Positions 35,501-46,400 of a stretch of 64,000 bases of DNA are shown in pieces. Each line of letters opens with the position of its first letter. Positions within the stretch are counted from its first letter, which is position 1. The notes below the pieces were generated by a model, which was given only the letters and a program-made list of their open reading frames with translations, did not search any database and was not told the DNA's origin. This stretch comes from Orbilia blumenaviensis (Eukaryota; Ascomycota; Orbiliomycetes; Orbiliales; Orbiliaceae). The stretch covers positions 1,178,001 through 1,242,000 of the forward strand of contig JAVHNS010000014.1 in assembly GCA_036872755.1 (NCBI GenBank), written 5' to 3'. Position numbers and translations under genes: made by a program.

Positions 35501-35814
35501 GTCCAGTGTTCAGAATCCAGCAGCAGATTGCTGAGGATTCCCAGAGGTCTCTGTCCCGTTCGCGGTCTCGATCTCGCAAGGGCTCAAGGCGCCAGAGCCA
35601 GAGAGCTTCCCCCGCTGCGAATAGCGACCGAATGCAAGGAGTCCAAGAAGATTTCCCGATGACACAACCTACTACGCGCACTGAGACTGCGGTTTTGGTG
35701 CCGATGCCATCGTCTCAAGTCACTTCGAGCCAGAGGTTCCCTGCTTCCCAGGTGCAGAGGGGGAAGTATGGGGATTCGAGGAAGCCTAAGAAGCGAAGGA
35801 CGGAAGGGTTTTGA
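32528..35814 (+). CDS. RRN6: RNA polymerase I initiation factor, RRN6-like (Core Factor / SL1 subunit)
   Basis: Eight exons (32528-32615, 32708-32817, 32907-33123, 33199-33351, 33412-33809, 33867-34098, 34163-34790, 34857-35814) encode 927 residues. The N-terminal half reads as beta-propeller-type sequence with the WRGEQIAFIDTEGKWRVWDL block and RPHIKPGFLLLLTNYHLQLLE, as in the RRN6/TAF1C family. The C-terminal half is helical (LRPKKELEGLFDDLDMLF) and ends in a Ser/Arg-rich region, a TSSQRFPASQVQRGKYG segment and a basic tail KPKKRRTEGF, an ending characteristic of fungal RRN6. In yeast, Rrn6 with Rrn7 and Rrn11 forms Core Factor, which recruits Pol I to the rDNA promoter in the nucleolus. 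RRN6 sequences diverge quickly, so the call rests on overall layout and a few blocks. Confidence 0.85.
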
Positions 35815-36017
35815 TGCTGCTGTGGGCAGCAAGTCAGATTTGATAGTGCGATACATTCCTGATATACCGCCTAGAGAAGATATATTTATATAAAGCATCC
35901 ATTATTTAGATCTCGCGGATACATAAACCCGTTATAGACCTCGACATTTAAAAACACCTTGGACGCCTTGAAAATGCAAGAAACTTCAAGTGATTTGGTA
36001 GCTCCAGGCTGATAGAT

Positions 36018-36399
36018 CTAGTCTTCATCGTCGTCGTCATCTTCCTGAAGCCTCTCGCTCTCTTTTCTTAGTTCCTTGATAACTGCCTAATGAAATTACT
36101 TTTTAGTTAGGTATCACCGATAATTATGCATATCAAAATAAAAGAAGAGTAGTAGAGATACCGCTAGTGCTTCTGGGTTCACGCCATTTTCAATAAGGCT
36201 GACACATAGAGAGAGGGTCGTTCGATCGAGCTTAGTGTTCTAGTAGTTTGGAAGATGTAATTAACATCCAGCTTTCCATACGCACTGGAGTGAGAAGTCG
36301 TTCTACCAGCAACGTAGATATTTCGTGAAGGATGTCGATGACTTGGCGGGCAGCGGAATTGCCTCCACCTGCTGAAGCGGGAGCCCCTCTGCCAGACAT
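36018..36399 (-). CDS. MZT1: Mitotic-spindle organizing protein 1 (MOZART1)
   Basis: Three exons (36399-36307, 36239-36162, 36086-36018) encode 79 residues, the normal size for this tiny family. After a Gly/Ala-rich start, the conserved helices are plain: [15 protein letters not shown], then [23 protein letters not shown] and [13 protein letters not shown], followed by an acidic tail (DDDDDED). MZT1 binds the N-terminal regions of gamma-tubulin complex proteins and is needed to recruit gamma-tubulin complexes to the spindle pole body. The gene converges with RRN6 (203 nt between stop codons) and is divergent from NDC1, another spindle-pole-body gene. Confidence 0.95.
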
Positions 36400-36969
36400 T
36401 ATCCTTCCCTTGTCTTCCGTTCCTCCTCCTTAATAAGGGTTGAGGTTTTTTTCTGGTTCCCGATACCGCTATCAGTCTCGGTATTTTGTTGGAGTTTGGA
36501 TTTGGTGGAAGCTTAAGTGTCGTTGTCGTGGTGGTGTTTTGTTGTTGTGGGCGCGTTAAACTCTGAACCTGCACCTTCACCTTCACATCTTCCAACCTCT
36601 TACCTTCACCTTTCCCTTGAACGTCACGATCTCATCCGTTCCCGACACACGACACCTTTTACCCAACCGGTTTTATCATTTAGTCGCGCCTGCTGTATCG
36701 GCAATAAGGCTTCTTGGATCTCCGAAATCATGCAAGGGAATTCCTAGCAAGAACAATCCATTCGCACAGCATTTCCAGACCAAGGCATTTTCCTCGAGAC
36801 ACCCTCGAGACCAAGGCCCCGCTTGAAAATCGGTGCTGGCCCTCCTCCTCCTGCCATACCGCCGAATTCGCTATCTAGAAACACATACACTCCTTATTTT
36901 CAGACGCCTCTCAATTGCCGATATTACCCTCCTGTCGTTCGCACTGCCTGGTCAGAGCCTCGAAGGAGG
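36400..36969. promoter_or_regulatory. Bidirectional promoter region, MZT1 / NDC1
   Basis: 570 nt lie between the divergent start codons of two genes acting at the spindle pole body. The frame of NDC1 is open upstream of its ATG to about 36,744 but has no further ATG, so 36,970 is taken as the start and an upstream exon cannot be excluded. A GTTGTCGTGGTGGTG / TTGTTGTTGTGG stretch lies at about 36,515-36,550. Confidence 0.5.
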
Positions 36970-39111
36970 ATGGGTTCCCAGATCTTGAAAACGAAGGCGT
37001 CCAGCGCGCTAACGAAACCGCTACCTCCAAACTACCATGCCCTCGTTACCCCGGTTCTCCATCGAAGATTTGTACGTGCATCATGGACGACGTTTACGAT
37101 AGCCTATGTTGCCAATATCTTGATGGAGAACATCTCTGGATGTTCGTCCCCAACCTCGCCAAATCTCGAAATCACATTCGTGGAAGCTAATCGAATTATA
37201 TAGGGCCATGGTCTGCTTTTCCGCTTGGGCGCGCAGGAATAAATGCACTGGTGCTGTTCTTCTTTCTAATGCCAGTACTAGTATTACGGATAGCGCAGCT
37301 TTCTAGTATGTTCTACCAATGCTATCGCGATATCATCGGCCACTAATCAGGACATCATCTGTAGCCACTTCCAACAAAAGCCTATCCGACATCCACGGCC
37401 TTGTACACTCAATTACCAACCAAAGGCTTCTGAAATCAATCATGTATTATACGCTTTCTGCCTGGTTGATTATACAATTTTATATGTGGAATACTCTTGA
37501 GAGCTCGGATCTCGGATTTACCACAGAGTCAATGTACGTATGGCCTGTTTTGATCGGTGATACAGAATTATTGTGGTATTAACTTTTCCTTTTTTAAAAA
37601 ATAGCTATCAAGGCCACTGGGAATTGAACGAGCGATCCCTCTATCTTGGATTTTTTGCTGTACCATTGGGGGTGATACAAGGTCTTATCCATATCTGGAT
37701 AGATAGGGATTACCTGAAACTTCACGATGAAGAGGTATGGATCCAGGTGGTTTGTTTGGTTGTCGTCTGGATGAACTAACAGGAGTGCCTAGAAATCCTT
37801 TTACCAGGCGTTCCTCGAATCTACCGTCAAGTCGGTCCAGAGAATCGGCACAACCATCATCGCCTCTGTTGGTATGGGACCATTGGGTTATTGGATGTTC
37901 CGACCAATTGTCTACCGTATCGGCCGTATCGTCGTAGGGTCTTTCACTAAGTAAGTCATCTTGCCATATTTTGCCTTTTTTGATCGGGTCTAATGATTTC
38001 TGTTTTATTTTCAAGAATCGAGCCTGAGGATGTGTCACAGCCGATGTCGGATAAGATTGATTTGTTCCTTAGGAGCATTTGGCTCACCGTCCTAATTGTT
38101 ATTGCTTGGGAGTCTACGAATCTTTCTTTTGCCGTGGAGTTCGGGAAAGGTCCAATTCGCGAAGGCAAACCTATTAGCGCGATCTCGCCTGATCCAAATG
38201 GTTCCCTAATTCTGGGCCTGAAGCTTAAGAAGAAGCCTCTCTCTCGCCGTCTGGCGTTCAAGGAACTATCCTATATTGCCAACGAAATGCCTGCGCGCCG
38301 AGAGACTATCTTTAAGGAGCTCACGAAACCCATTTATACCCTCAACCAGGTCATCACTGAATGCCGAGAAGCCATCGCACCGATTATAACCAATTTGACA
38401 CCTCCACCGGATGCTCCTGCTAATGCCACCGATCCGAAGATCGCTTCCCCTGTGAAAGAGATCAAAGGTTTTTCGCCGCAGAAGCCTCTCGAGCAGAATA
38501 TTCTACGCACTCCAGCTAAACAAGGTGTATTAGAAAAATGGCAAGCTACGCCAGGGAATATGCCGAAGTCACCAATCAATCTGGATGTTCTCAAATCCCA
38601 GATGGTCAAGAAGGAAGTTGTTGAAAATAAATTCTACGAGTTTCTAAACCCTGTGCTCCACAGTCAGTATGGCGACGCTCTCCGGCTGACGGTTCAACGG
38701 CAGACCACCTGCCTGTTACCCGATGCGAGTGCCCAGGTCGATGCTATCAATGCGCTGGTGGGGTTTGCCATAGCCTCGCTGAAGGAGGACACTTACGGGA
38801 CTGTGCAGAAGGAGCTTGCAGGAATACTCGAGGATTTTGCCAAAATATCTTCTGTCTTGGAAAAATATATGGCAGAGCCCCCAGTGCATTGGACGGATAT
38901 CCATGCCAAAGAGGTCATAGCCAAGAAAGATGCAGCTGAGAAGGAGACACTTTTCCCCGAGGCAGTTGCGCTATCGACAGCTGTCAACGAAGGTCTGCGA
39001 AAGATTGGAGAAGAGTTTGAGAAATACTTCGATAATATTGGATTATCCGTTGATGCCAGACGGAAGATTAGGCTTCTCCGCGAAGCCGCGAAGAGAAAGG
39101 CCCCGGCATAA
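36970..39111 (+). CDS. NDC1: Transmembrane nucleoporin / spindle-pole-body anchor NDC1
   Basis: Six exons (36970-37141, 37204-37305, 37365-37533, 37605-37734, 37793-37950, 38016-39111) encode 608 residues. The N-terminal third holds about six membrane segments: after HALVTPVLHRRFVRASWTTF, the WPWSAFPLGRAGIN loop, LVLFFFLMPVLVLRIAQL, MYYTLSAWLIIQFYMW, LGFFAVPLGVIQGLIHIW, and IWLTVLIVIAWESTNLSF. The soluble C-terminal half contains SRRLAFKELSYIA and ends in a basic helix RKIRLLREAAKRKAPA. NDC1 family proteins anchor nuclear pore complexes in the pore membrane and, in yeasts, insert the spindle pole body into the nuclear envelope. The first intron (37142-37203) uses a GTTCGT donor and a GCTAATC branch site. 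The acceptor of the third exon at 37,364 was chosen because nearer AG sites give a stop codon. Confidence 0.9.
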
Positions 39112-39393
39112 TCCCCGCCGAGGGCCTTCATGAGTGACATGATGTGGCTGTATAATACGTGCTTTACCTTCTCCGGTTCAGTATTCCCCTTTTTGTTTTG
39201 TTTTTTTTGGTCTTTTGTGCATCTATCGGGCGTTATGAGGCGAATTCTGTGTAATTTAGAGCCTTTAACTTCTCGTACAAACTCCAGTCCCGTATTCAAC
39301 TTTGTAAATGTAACCTCAAATTAACATTAACGCAGAGTTGCGAATCTTTTTTTACATTGGCGATATATATGTACAAGGGATCAGTATTGGGTT

Positions 39394-40178
39394 TTAGAAC
39401 CACGTATTGATCCACCTCTGGGCTCTCATCCACGCCCCTTCTACAGTTAACTTAGGCCGGACATCCAGGTAAAAGCTGGGTATTTCGGGCCGTGCCGGGT
39501 CTCTTTTGCCACTGTAGAAATCGATGATGTACTCGACATTGGTCCCGCAGCGATCTACCACCCAGTCGTGTCTATCAAATGGTGCTTGATAACCTAGGAG
39601 AACTAAGATCCGAGCCTTTGGGGAGAGTTTTGAAGCATCTCCTGAGAACGATAATAGTTTCGGGCCGCCGCACCTAGCATTTTTTACCGAATCGTTAGCA
39701 AAACAACAATGACTATTAGAATGGTGAAGATGGTGCCTGACTTTTCGCTACCCTTGCCCTTCTCCCACTCTTTAATCTCAGCCCATGCTCTCTCGTTCAC
39801 AGCATTGTGTATCGGAACAATCATGCGCATATCCTCTGCTTTAGGGTCCCAGTCCTTCCGTTTCATAGCATCGAAGAACATCTTTTCTGATGGATAGATC
39901 CAATTTCCTATCGACGGCGACACCGAAGAAGCGGCATGAGGATTTGGAGATTCTGCATTGCCGTTGGATATGGTGACCCTGGGGATTGTAGATACCTCCC
40001 GGGCTTTACTGAGGTTGTCTTTCACGGGCGGATGGTGACTCGGGGCCTGTTTTCCATCTTGCTGCTGTTTTAGCCAGGCGGCTCGGGTGGAATGGTCGAC
40101 TGGGCAGCCTGCAGCGGCGGCGGGATCTGGTTGTCCTTGCCCGTCGGCGGTCTGATTGAGTTTATCGTCCGAAGCCAT
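39394..40178 (-). CDS. CYC3: Cytochrome c haem lyase (holocytochrome c synthase)
   Basis: Two exons (40178-39742, 39673-39394) encode 238 residues. Near the N-terminus is a haem-regulatory Cys-Pro-Val motif (AAGCPVDHSTRAAW). The catalytic core follows: NWIYPSEKMFFDAMKRKDWDPKAEDM, IVPIHNAVNERAWAEIKEWE, and after the intron CGGPKLLSFSGDASKLSPKARIL, the FDRHDWVVDRCG motif, and the C-terminal SFYLDVRPKLTVEGAWMR. The His of VPIHN is the expected haem ligand of the family. The enzyme attaches haem to the CXXCH motif of cytochrome c in the mitochondrial intermembrane space. The chosen start MASDDK is the first ATG; the frame extends upstream only through a GTG codon. One CPV motif is visible, whereas many relatives have two. 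Confidence 0.95.
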
Positions 40179-40648
40179 GGAGGGGTTCCCGCTGGGGATG
40201 GCTACTCCATGATACGTATGTAACACCGATGTTGAAACTGGAACTGTAGCCGGAACTGTAGTAGTAGTTGGTGATGTCGATATCGATGTCGATACGATAC
40301 GATAATTTAATCTACGACACCAAGCTAAAGTTTAGTAGGTTAGGTACTTAGTAATGTTAGCGCTGCAATGTTTGATTCGGCAGACCAGCCAGATGCCGCA
40401 CTAACTGGCACTGACTGACAGGCCTCAGGGCTGGCCCCGGTCACCGACGGCCGGCGTCCGGGCGGGTCAGCTTAAGCTCGTTTGGTGACGACCTCAACAA
40501 ACTCGATTGCGGCATGTGCTATAAAGCGTGTGCTGGTCATCCATGCTGCCTATTGACGTCCCCCCCGCTCCAATTTCACCCCTAGCTCCAGCTTCAATCT
40601 CAAACTCAATTGCCTCTTTAGCAAGCGCATCCCGTCAAAATCATTATC
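40179..40648. promoter_or_regulatory. Bidirectional promoter region, haem lyase / mevalonate decarboxylase
   Basis: 470 nt lie between divergent starts. A GATATCGATATCGATGTCGATACGATACG-like tract of GATA/TCGATA repeats lies at about 40,272-40,302 (described, not scored). CT-rich sequence precedes the MVD1 ATG (40,555-40,620). Confidence 0.5.
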
Positions 40649-41836
40649 ATGTCGACCTCGTCAATCTACCACGCGACTGCCACGGCGCCCGTCAATATCG
40701 CCGTCATTAAATACTGGGGTAAAGCTTCCACCAAGCTAAACACGCCCACCAACTCCTCCCTCTCCGTCACACTCTCCCAAGACGACCTGCGAACAATCAC
40801 AACCGCCTCCTGCTCTGCATCATTCGAGTCCGATGCCCTGTGGCTCAATGGCGCTCCTCATGATGTTAGCAATGCAAGATCACAAGCTTGCTTCGCTGAG
40901 CTAAGGGCTTTGCGAAAGGCAAAGGAGGACAAGGACTCCTCCCTGCCCCCGCTTTCGACCTATAAACTCCACTTGATCTCGGAAAACAACTTCCCCACTG
41001 CTGCCGGACTCGCTAGTTCTGCTGCTGGGTTTGCTGCCTTCGTCAGGGCAATTGCAGACCTCTACGAGCTCGACGAGTCTCCAACCGAATTGTCACGGAT
41101 TGCTAGACAGGGTTCAGGGTCCGCTTGTCGCTCGTTATTCGGCGGGTATGTCGCCTGGGAGAAAGGCACCCGTGAAGATGGACAGGACTCCCTCGCAGTC
41201 CAGGTGGCGCCAGAGTCTCATTGGCCTACAATGCGAGCTGCAATCCTCGTTATCTCTGACGCTAAAAAGGGTGTTTCTTCGACATCGGGAATGCAAGCAA
41301 CTGTTGCTACATCTTCTCTATTCCCAAACCGTGCCAATGTTGTCGTCCCCGCTAGGATGGAGGCCATGAAGAAGGCTATCGCTGAGAAAGACTTTGAAGC
41401 GTTTGCGGAGTTGACAATGGCCGACTCTAATTCCTTCCATGCAGTTTGCTTGGATACCATCCCTCCAATCTTCTACATGAACGACACCTCTAGAGCTGCC
41501 GTCCGTGTTGTTGAAGAGATCAATCGATCTGCTGGAAAGAAGGTTGCTGCGTATACCTTCGACGCAGGCCCGAATGCTGTCATTTATTATGATGAGTCTA
41601 ACCAAGATATCGTTTTGGGGACTTTGAAGAAGGCTACTGCCACCATCCCAGGCTGGTCGGATAAGTATGCACAAATTAGTGCAGCAGTGCCAGAGGGTTT
41701 CAACGAAGCTTTCTTGGAGCCATTGGCGGGAGGTGTCTCGCGGGTTATCCTGACAGGCGTGGGGTCCGGTCCTCTTAAGGTGCCTAAGGACAAGGCCCTT
41801 ATTGACGAGCAAGGAAATCCTAGGCCTGCGACATAG
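40649..41836 (+). CDS. MVD1: Diphosphomevalonate decarboxylase (ERG19/MVD1)
   Basis: An intronless gene of 395 residues, the usual length. It converts mevalonate diphosphate to isopentenyl diphosphate with ATP, the last step of the mevalonate pathway that feeds ergosterol, dolichol and ubiquinone. The N-terminal substrate motif APVNIAVIKYWGK, the GHMP-kinase-type glycine/serine loop PTAAGLASSAAGFAAF with LSRIARQGSGSACRSLFGGY, and the C-terminal AYTFDAGPNAV block are all intact. No intron is required, and the ATG follows a CT-rich leader. It converges with the Tim17-like gene. Confidence 0.97.
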   Translation: MSTSSIYHATATAPVNIAVIKYWGKASTKLNTPTNSSLSVTLSQDDLRTITTASCSASFESDALWLNGAPHDVSNARSQACFAELRALRKAKEDKDSSLPPLSTYKLHLISENNFPTAAGLASSAAGFAAFVRAIADLYELDESPTELSRIARQGSGSACRSLFGGYVAWEKGTREDGQDSLAVQVAPESHWPTMRAAILVISDAKKGVSSTSGMQATVATSSLFPNRANVVVPARMEAMKKAIAEKDFEAFAELTMADSNSFHAVCLDTIPPIFYMNDTSRAAVRVVEEINRSAGKKVAAYTFDAGPNAVIYYDESNQDIVLGTLKKATATIPGWSDKYAQISAAVPEGFNEAFLEPLAGGVSRVILTGVGSGPLKVPKDKALIDEQGNPRPAT

Positions 41837-42070
41837 ATCGTTAATTTCGGTTCTTGAAGCCTGTGGAGGGGCTCTGTGGAGGGAGTAAATTTCTTCTCAA
41901 TATCTAAGGCTATTTTTTCACTTGGGATCTTGAGAGCCTCTATGCTATATATGAGTCTCTAGAATTTCCATCCTAATATATACAAATTTAATCTTACAAG
42001 ACATGTCTCCCTCGGTGTCCCTATGTACAATTCCAGTGAATATGATCCTAGTGCTTAATAAATACCTTGC

Positions 42071-43021
42071 CTATGTCGAATCCCCTCTATCCTCCTTCGT
42101 AGCACTCCCCTCCTCCAGTTTCTTACTCAGCCTCTCGATTTCCTCGTCTACTAAAGCAATTTCTACATCAATAGCCAATTGCTTCTCCCTCATTTTCGCA
42201 ACATATTCCTCCTTAGACAGTTTCCTTATGATATTACTTTCGGAGTTTAACCACCTGGAAACCATCCCTCCTTTTGGCTGTGCTTCCGTTGACCCTTCTC
42301 TCTCCCTATTCAACTCGCTTCGTTTCCTCGAGGTTTCAATAGCAATCAGAATAGCCTGCCCCCCAAGGCCTGCCAATCCAAAAGTTATAAGACCGGGTAG
42401 TAAATTTCTTCGACCACCTTTTTTCGGCAATTCATCATTCAATTATTAGATCTGACACCCTGAAATTTTGTTGAATTGGTAAGACTTTTGCCGACTTACC
42501 AATTACTGCACCCCATGCTCCTCCAACCGCTGCAGCTGACGCACCGGTCAATATTATTCTCTCTCGGGCCGTGATGCTTTGATCTTGAGGGATCTTCAAC
42601 ACCCTGTTCGATAATACCTCCCTTGTGACTATAAGTTTGTGATTAGGAGTTGTATTTTATATTTTCTTTCTTTTTAAGTATTATTCTTATAAATACCATA
42701 AAACCCTGTCCCAAGGATGAAACAATTCAATGTAGTCCCAAAAACATAGAGACGGCTACGTGGATTATTCTTTAAAGTCGCAACCAAAGCGCTTACTAGT
42801 CCTCCGCATGTGGCTGTTTTTTTAAAAAAAGAGATAAGAATAATCGATATATGTTAACAATATGCCCTGTAGTAGCCGACCAGAAGTTTCAGGGATATGA
42901 AAGGGAGGAATTGGTATATACCAGTTGCGACACCGACATAGAGGCCTTTAACAAATGTTCCGCGTTCCTTTTGCACTGCTTTTGCAGGCCCGGGAGTCGA
43001 GGTGTCGATGTCACCGGCCAT
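42071..43021 (-). CDS. Tim17-like multi-pass membrane protein, function unknown
   Basis: Four exons (43021-42922, 42813-42697, 42628-42500, 42417-42071) encode 230 residues. There are four Gly/Ala-rich hydrophobic stretches: FVKGLYVGVATATCGGLVSA, RLYVFGTTLNCFILGTGFYG, ILTGASAAAVGGAWGAVI and LLPGLITFGLAGLGGQAIL. A charged C-terminal helix rich in Glu/Lys (about residues 175-222) probably forms a coiled coil. The small-residue pattern is like Tim17/Tim22/Tim23 and related mitochondrial carriers of that fold, which would place it in the mitochondrial inner membrane, but I do not recognise a named family. The start MAGDIDTSTPGPA is the only ATG before the first intron. Confidence 0.75.
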
Positions 43022-43430
43022 GCTTGTCAGTAGGATGGTTGGTTTGCATTGGGTTTTGTTGTATTATGGGATGGGAGTTGGAAAGGTTTTCGTTGCATTG
43101 TAATTCAGCACATACTTCGCAAGGAAGAAAAAAAGGCCAGCAAAATGTTGAAATGCAAGAGTTAGAAAAACAAGCCCAGTCCAGTAGGGTCAATATTAAC
43201 TATTACATTTTCTTGGGATATTCTAAGTTCGATTTTTGGAAAACCATGAATCAAATTCGAGTTCTTCCAAGGTTATAAGAATTCGGCAACGCGATCTAAT
43301 CCAAAATGCAACATGCATAGGTCCATTTTGCCTGTAGCGGCTGGACCAGGCTATGTTTTCAATAATATACTGACGAGTATCACCGCACCATCGCATTTTA
43401 TTTTTATTTACAAAGTGTAGAACCACAATT
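43022..43430. other. Intergenic, promoter of the Tim17-like gene and 3' end of ELP1
   Basis: 409 nt between two leftward genes. Nothing besides the expected promoter and terminator is visible. Confidence 0.5.
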
Positions 43431-46400
43431 TTATAATATAGATAGCCCTTGGAACGCCTTGATAGTCGAGAAATCTGGAGGCTTAATCATCTTAGTGCCC
43501 GCTCCATCTTCCAATTCTTCCTCGTTAGTCTGTGCCGTGCTGGAGGGTACCGGGATGGCATCAAAGACCTCCTTCCGGGTGTTTTCGAGGGCAGCAAGAA
43601 CACTCTGCATCCCGACCTGTATTGATTCCGCTCTTTCTCTCATCCCTCGCCTCATCAGCCCTTCCATAATTCGGTAACTTTCCTCCTGAGTTTCGTTTAC
43701 TCTAGCTATGAGTCGACCGATCGAGTTGACTAAATACTCTTCTTCGTAGACAGATCCCTTCTTACCCCTCGCCTTCTTACGCTCTTCTCTCCTCCTGTTC
43801 TTCGATGTTTTTCGGGTTGCATTAGTTGCAATACTGCCCGGAGTCTTATCAGTATATCGAGTGAAAGTTGAACCCGCCGCGGTCGAGAGATCTGTCCCTG
43901 CGACAGATACATTGTCAGGTGCGTCGGTTTCCCCAGAAGCACCATAGAAGGAGATTGGGTCATTTTCTTTCTTTTCGCGCAGGTCCTTGATACGAGACGT
44001 TTGCGATTTTATTTGCGCCAGAAAGTCTGCTACCAGCTCTGATGTAGTGTTGAATGCATCAACGAGACCTGGGTCCACTACTTCTTCTAATAGGTTGAAG
44101 GCTTGTTTCAATGCAATAACACGCATTGCGTCTTGGAAAAACGACCCTTTGCAGTAAGATGAGACTGCCTCCCGTACATCATTTTGATAGTCAAGGTATA
44201 GTGTGGCCGCGTTTTTGAAATCTTTGCTCTCCGTCAGAGCATCAGCTAGAACGCCACTAAGCTCAGTGATCTCTTCATTGGATAGTGGTATCTTGCTGGC
44301 TGAGTAAAGTGCTTCCTGCCACAGGCCACACTTTTGGTAGGCATCCAATGCTCTCTCCCATGACTTAAGGTACTCAAAGGAGAGACCAGCTTCCTTGTAG
44401 CTGGAGGTCGCCATAAGGTAATCCGCGTGCGATTTAACGATTATTCTCCGCTTCTCATCATCGTATTTCACCAAGTTTGTGACGTGTCGGTATAGATCAT
44501 GCTTCACAGTGTACTCTGAAAGCTCGGCAAATCCTGGGTCCCCCATCTCGTGGAGCCAGTTTGCTGCCTTTATGTACCGGCTTAAGAAATCATCGATGAA
44601 GAACTTTTGGCGCAGGGGCTCCATCTCTCGGATTGATTGAAGGAATGGTAGGTATTCTCTTGGATCCTAGATTTTGGAAAGGAAAATTTTGTCAGCTTGA
44701 TAACTGTTTGCTGCTGCCAATAGACAGGTGAGATAATACCTTTTGGGATTGTTGTGCGATAAGCAGTGCGAGTTCCAGATCGTATATACCCAACGAATGC
44801 TCGTATAACTTGTTAACATCCGCGAGGAAGCAGATGTGTTCAATAGCGAGATCAGTGTCCTCAGAATTATTCGCTTTCATCTGGCTGATCATTGAAAGTC
44901 CGTTATCTAAATCGGCTGGCTTCTTGCTCACATAGCAAGTGACAAGATTCTGAGTACTCGGAGATTTCCTTCGCTGGATTCCCTCCAGTATGGCATCGCA
45001 AATTTTATTGACCTTGTTAGGAATTTCGGCTAGGGGATAAGGCTTCTCTCCTTTGGCCGGGTCGTATATCTTCAAGTCATACATAGTCTTCGACACGTCC
45101 TCATCCCTACGTCATTATAGTATCAGGACACATGGTCGAAATCGGGGGGGATTATTGATGACGTGGATTAGTACATACCGTAGCTGTGACAAGAAAAGGT
45201 CTACATATTGAACACTTTCGATCTGCTCGAGGAAGATGTCTATAGACGCCATAAATTGTTCTGGATTGTGGTCGTGGAGGAGATTAAAGTCGACACGGTG
45301 CGTTCTACAATAAGAAAACGCAGTTTTATAGTCTTTAGAGTTAATGCTTTCCCTTATCCCCGCTAGAACGAGGGCTCGGGGGTAAATGGTCTCCAGGTTC
45401 CCACGCGGCATCTGCAAGATGACGGCAAATGTCGATGGTATCACGGTGACTAGTTTCCCACCTCTCTCAATGGATCGGCAGAGTTCATTCCCAGCCGCGT
45501 CATCTGGTGGGATTTGAAAACCTATTTGACTATATATTAGGCGCGGTTCAAATACAACTATGTAAGTAGGAAATAGATGACTTTACCATCATTGTTGTCC
45601 GTTAAGGTAATGAATTTCAAGAAATTTTGGATTGTGGTAATGACGATATGTTGATTTGTGAGGACGAAAGAGGTGCATCCAGTGAGTAGCTGCTTTCCAT
45701 TGTGGAAGAGACGTCCGCTTGCACCCAAGGCGAAAATTTCCCGCTGCCAGTTCGCTGTTACTATATGCCTGTATCGCCTGTATACGCGGAGAAAATGAAA
45801 AACATACCTTTTGTTCGACTGAATCGTATCGGTCGTCAATCAGGCAGATTTGTGAATGGTTCTGTCGATCGAGGATAGCTAGAGTTTCGTTAAAAATAAT
45901 CACTTCCCCAGACGTGCTTTCACATAAGAGGCTGGCGCCATCGCTGGAGAGTGTGATACTTGCAACACCAGTTGCAAGCTGCTTGTCCTCGATTTCCCCG
46001 GATTTACTCCAAGAAACTGCTGTCTTTTCATATATCTCAATAGACGCCGCTCCACTAAGAATGGCCACTTTATTTGGTCCAAAGAAACATATTTGACGGT
46101 AATCTAGTCTAGTTTCTAGTTCGATAGTTGATTTTTGTACCTGAACAGGAGCCTTTCGCTTCAGTTGCGGGACATCCCAATCGACTATATCGACCCCACC
46201 AGCTGTTAGGGCAGCCAGACTATCTCCAGTAGGAGATATAGTGACATCGATAACACTAGAGTCTAGCACTACTTCGCAAAGCGACATTGGAGGGGGCATG
46301 TTGGCGAACCGGAACGGAGTCAATTTTAAATTGCCTATACACAATGGTTAATATATGTTCTAGCAATATTACAAAGGGTATACAAAACCCCCAAAACTTA

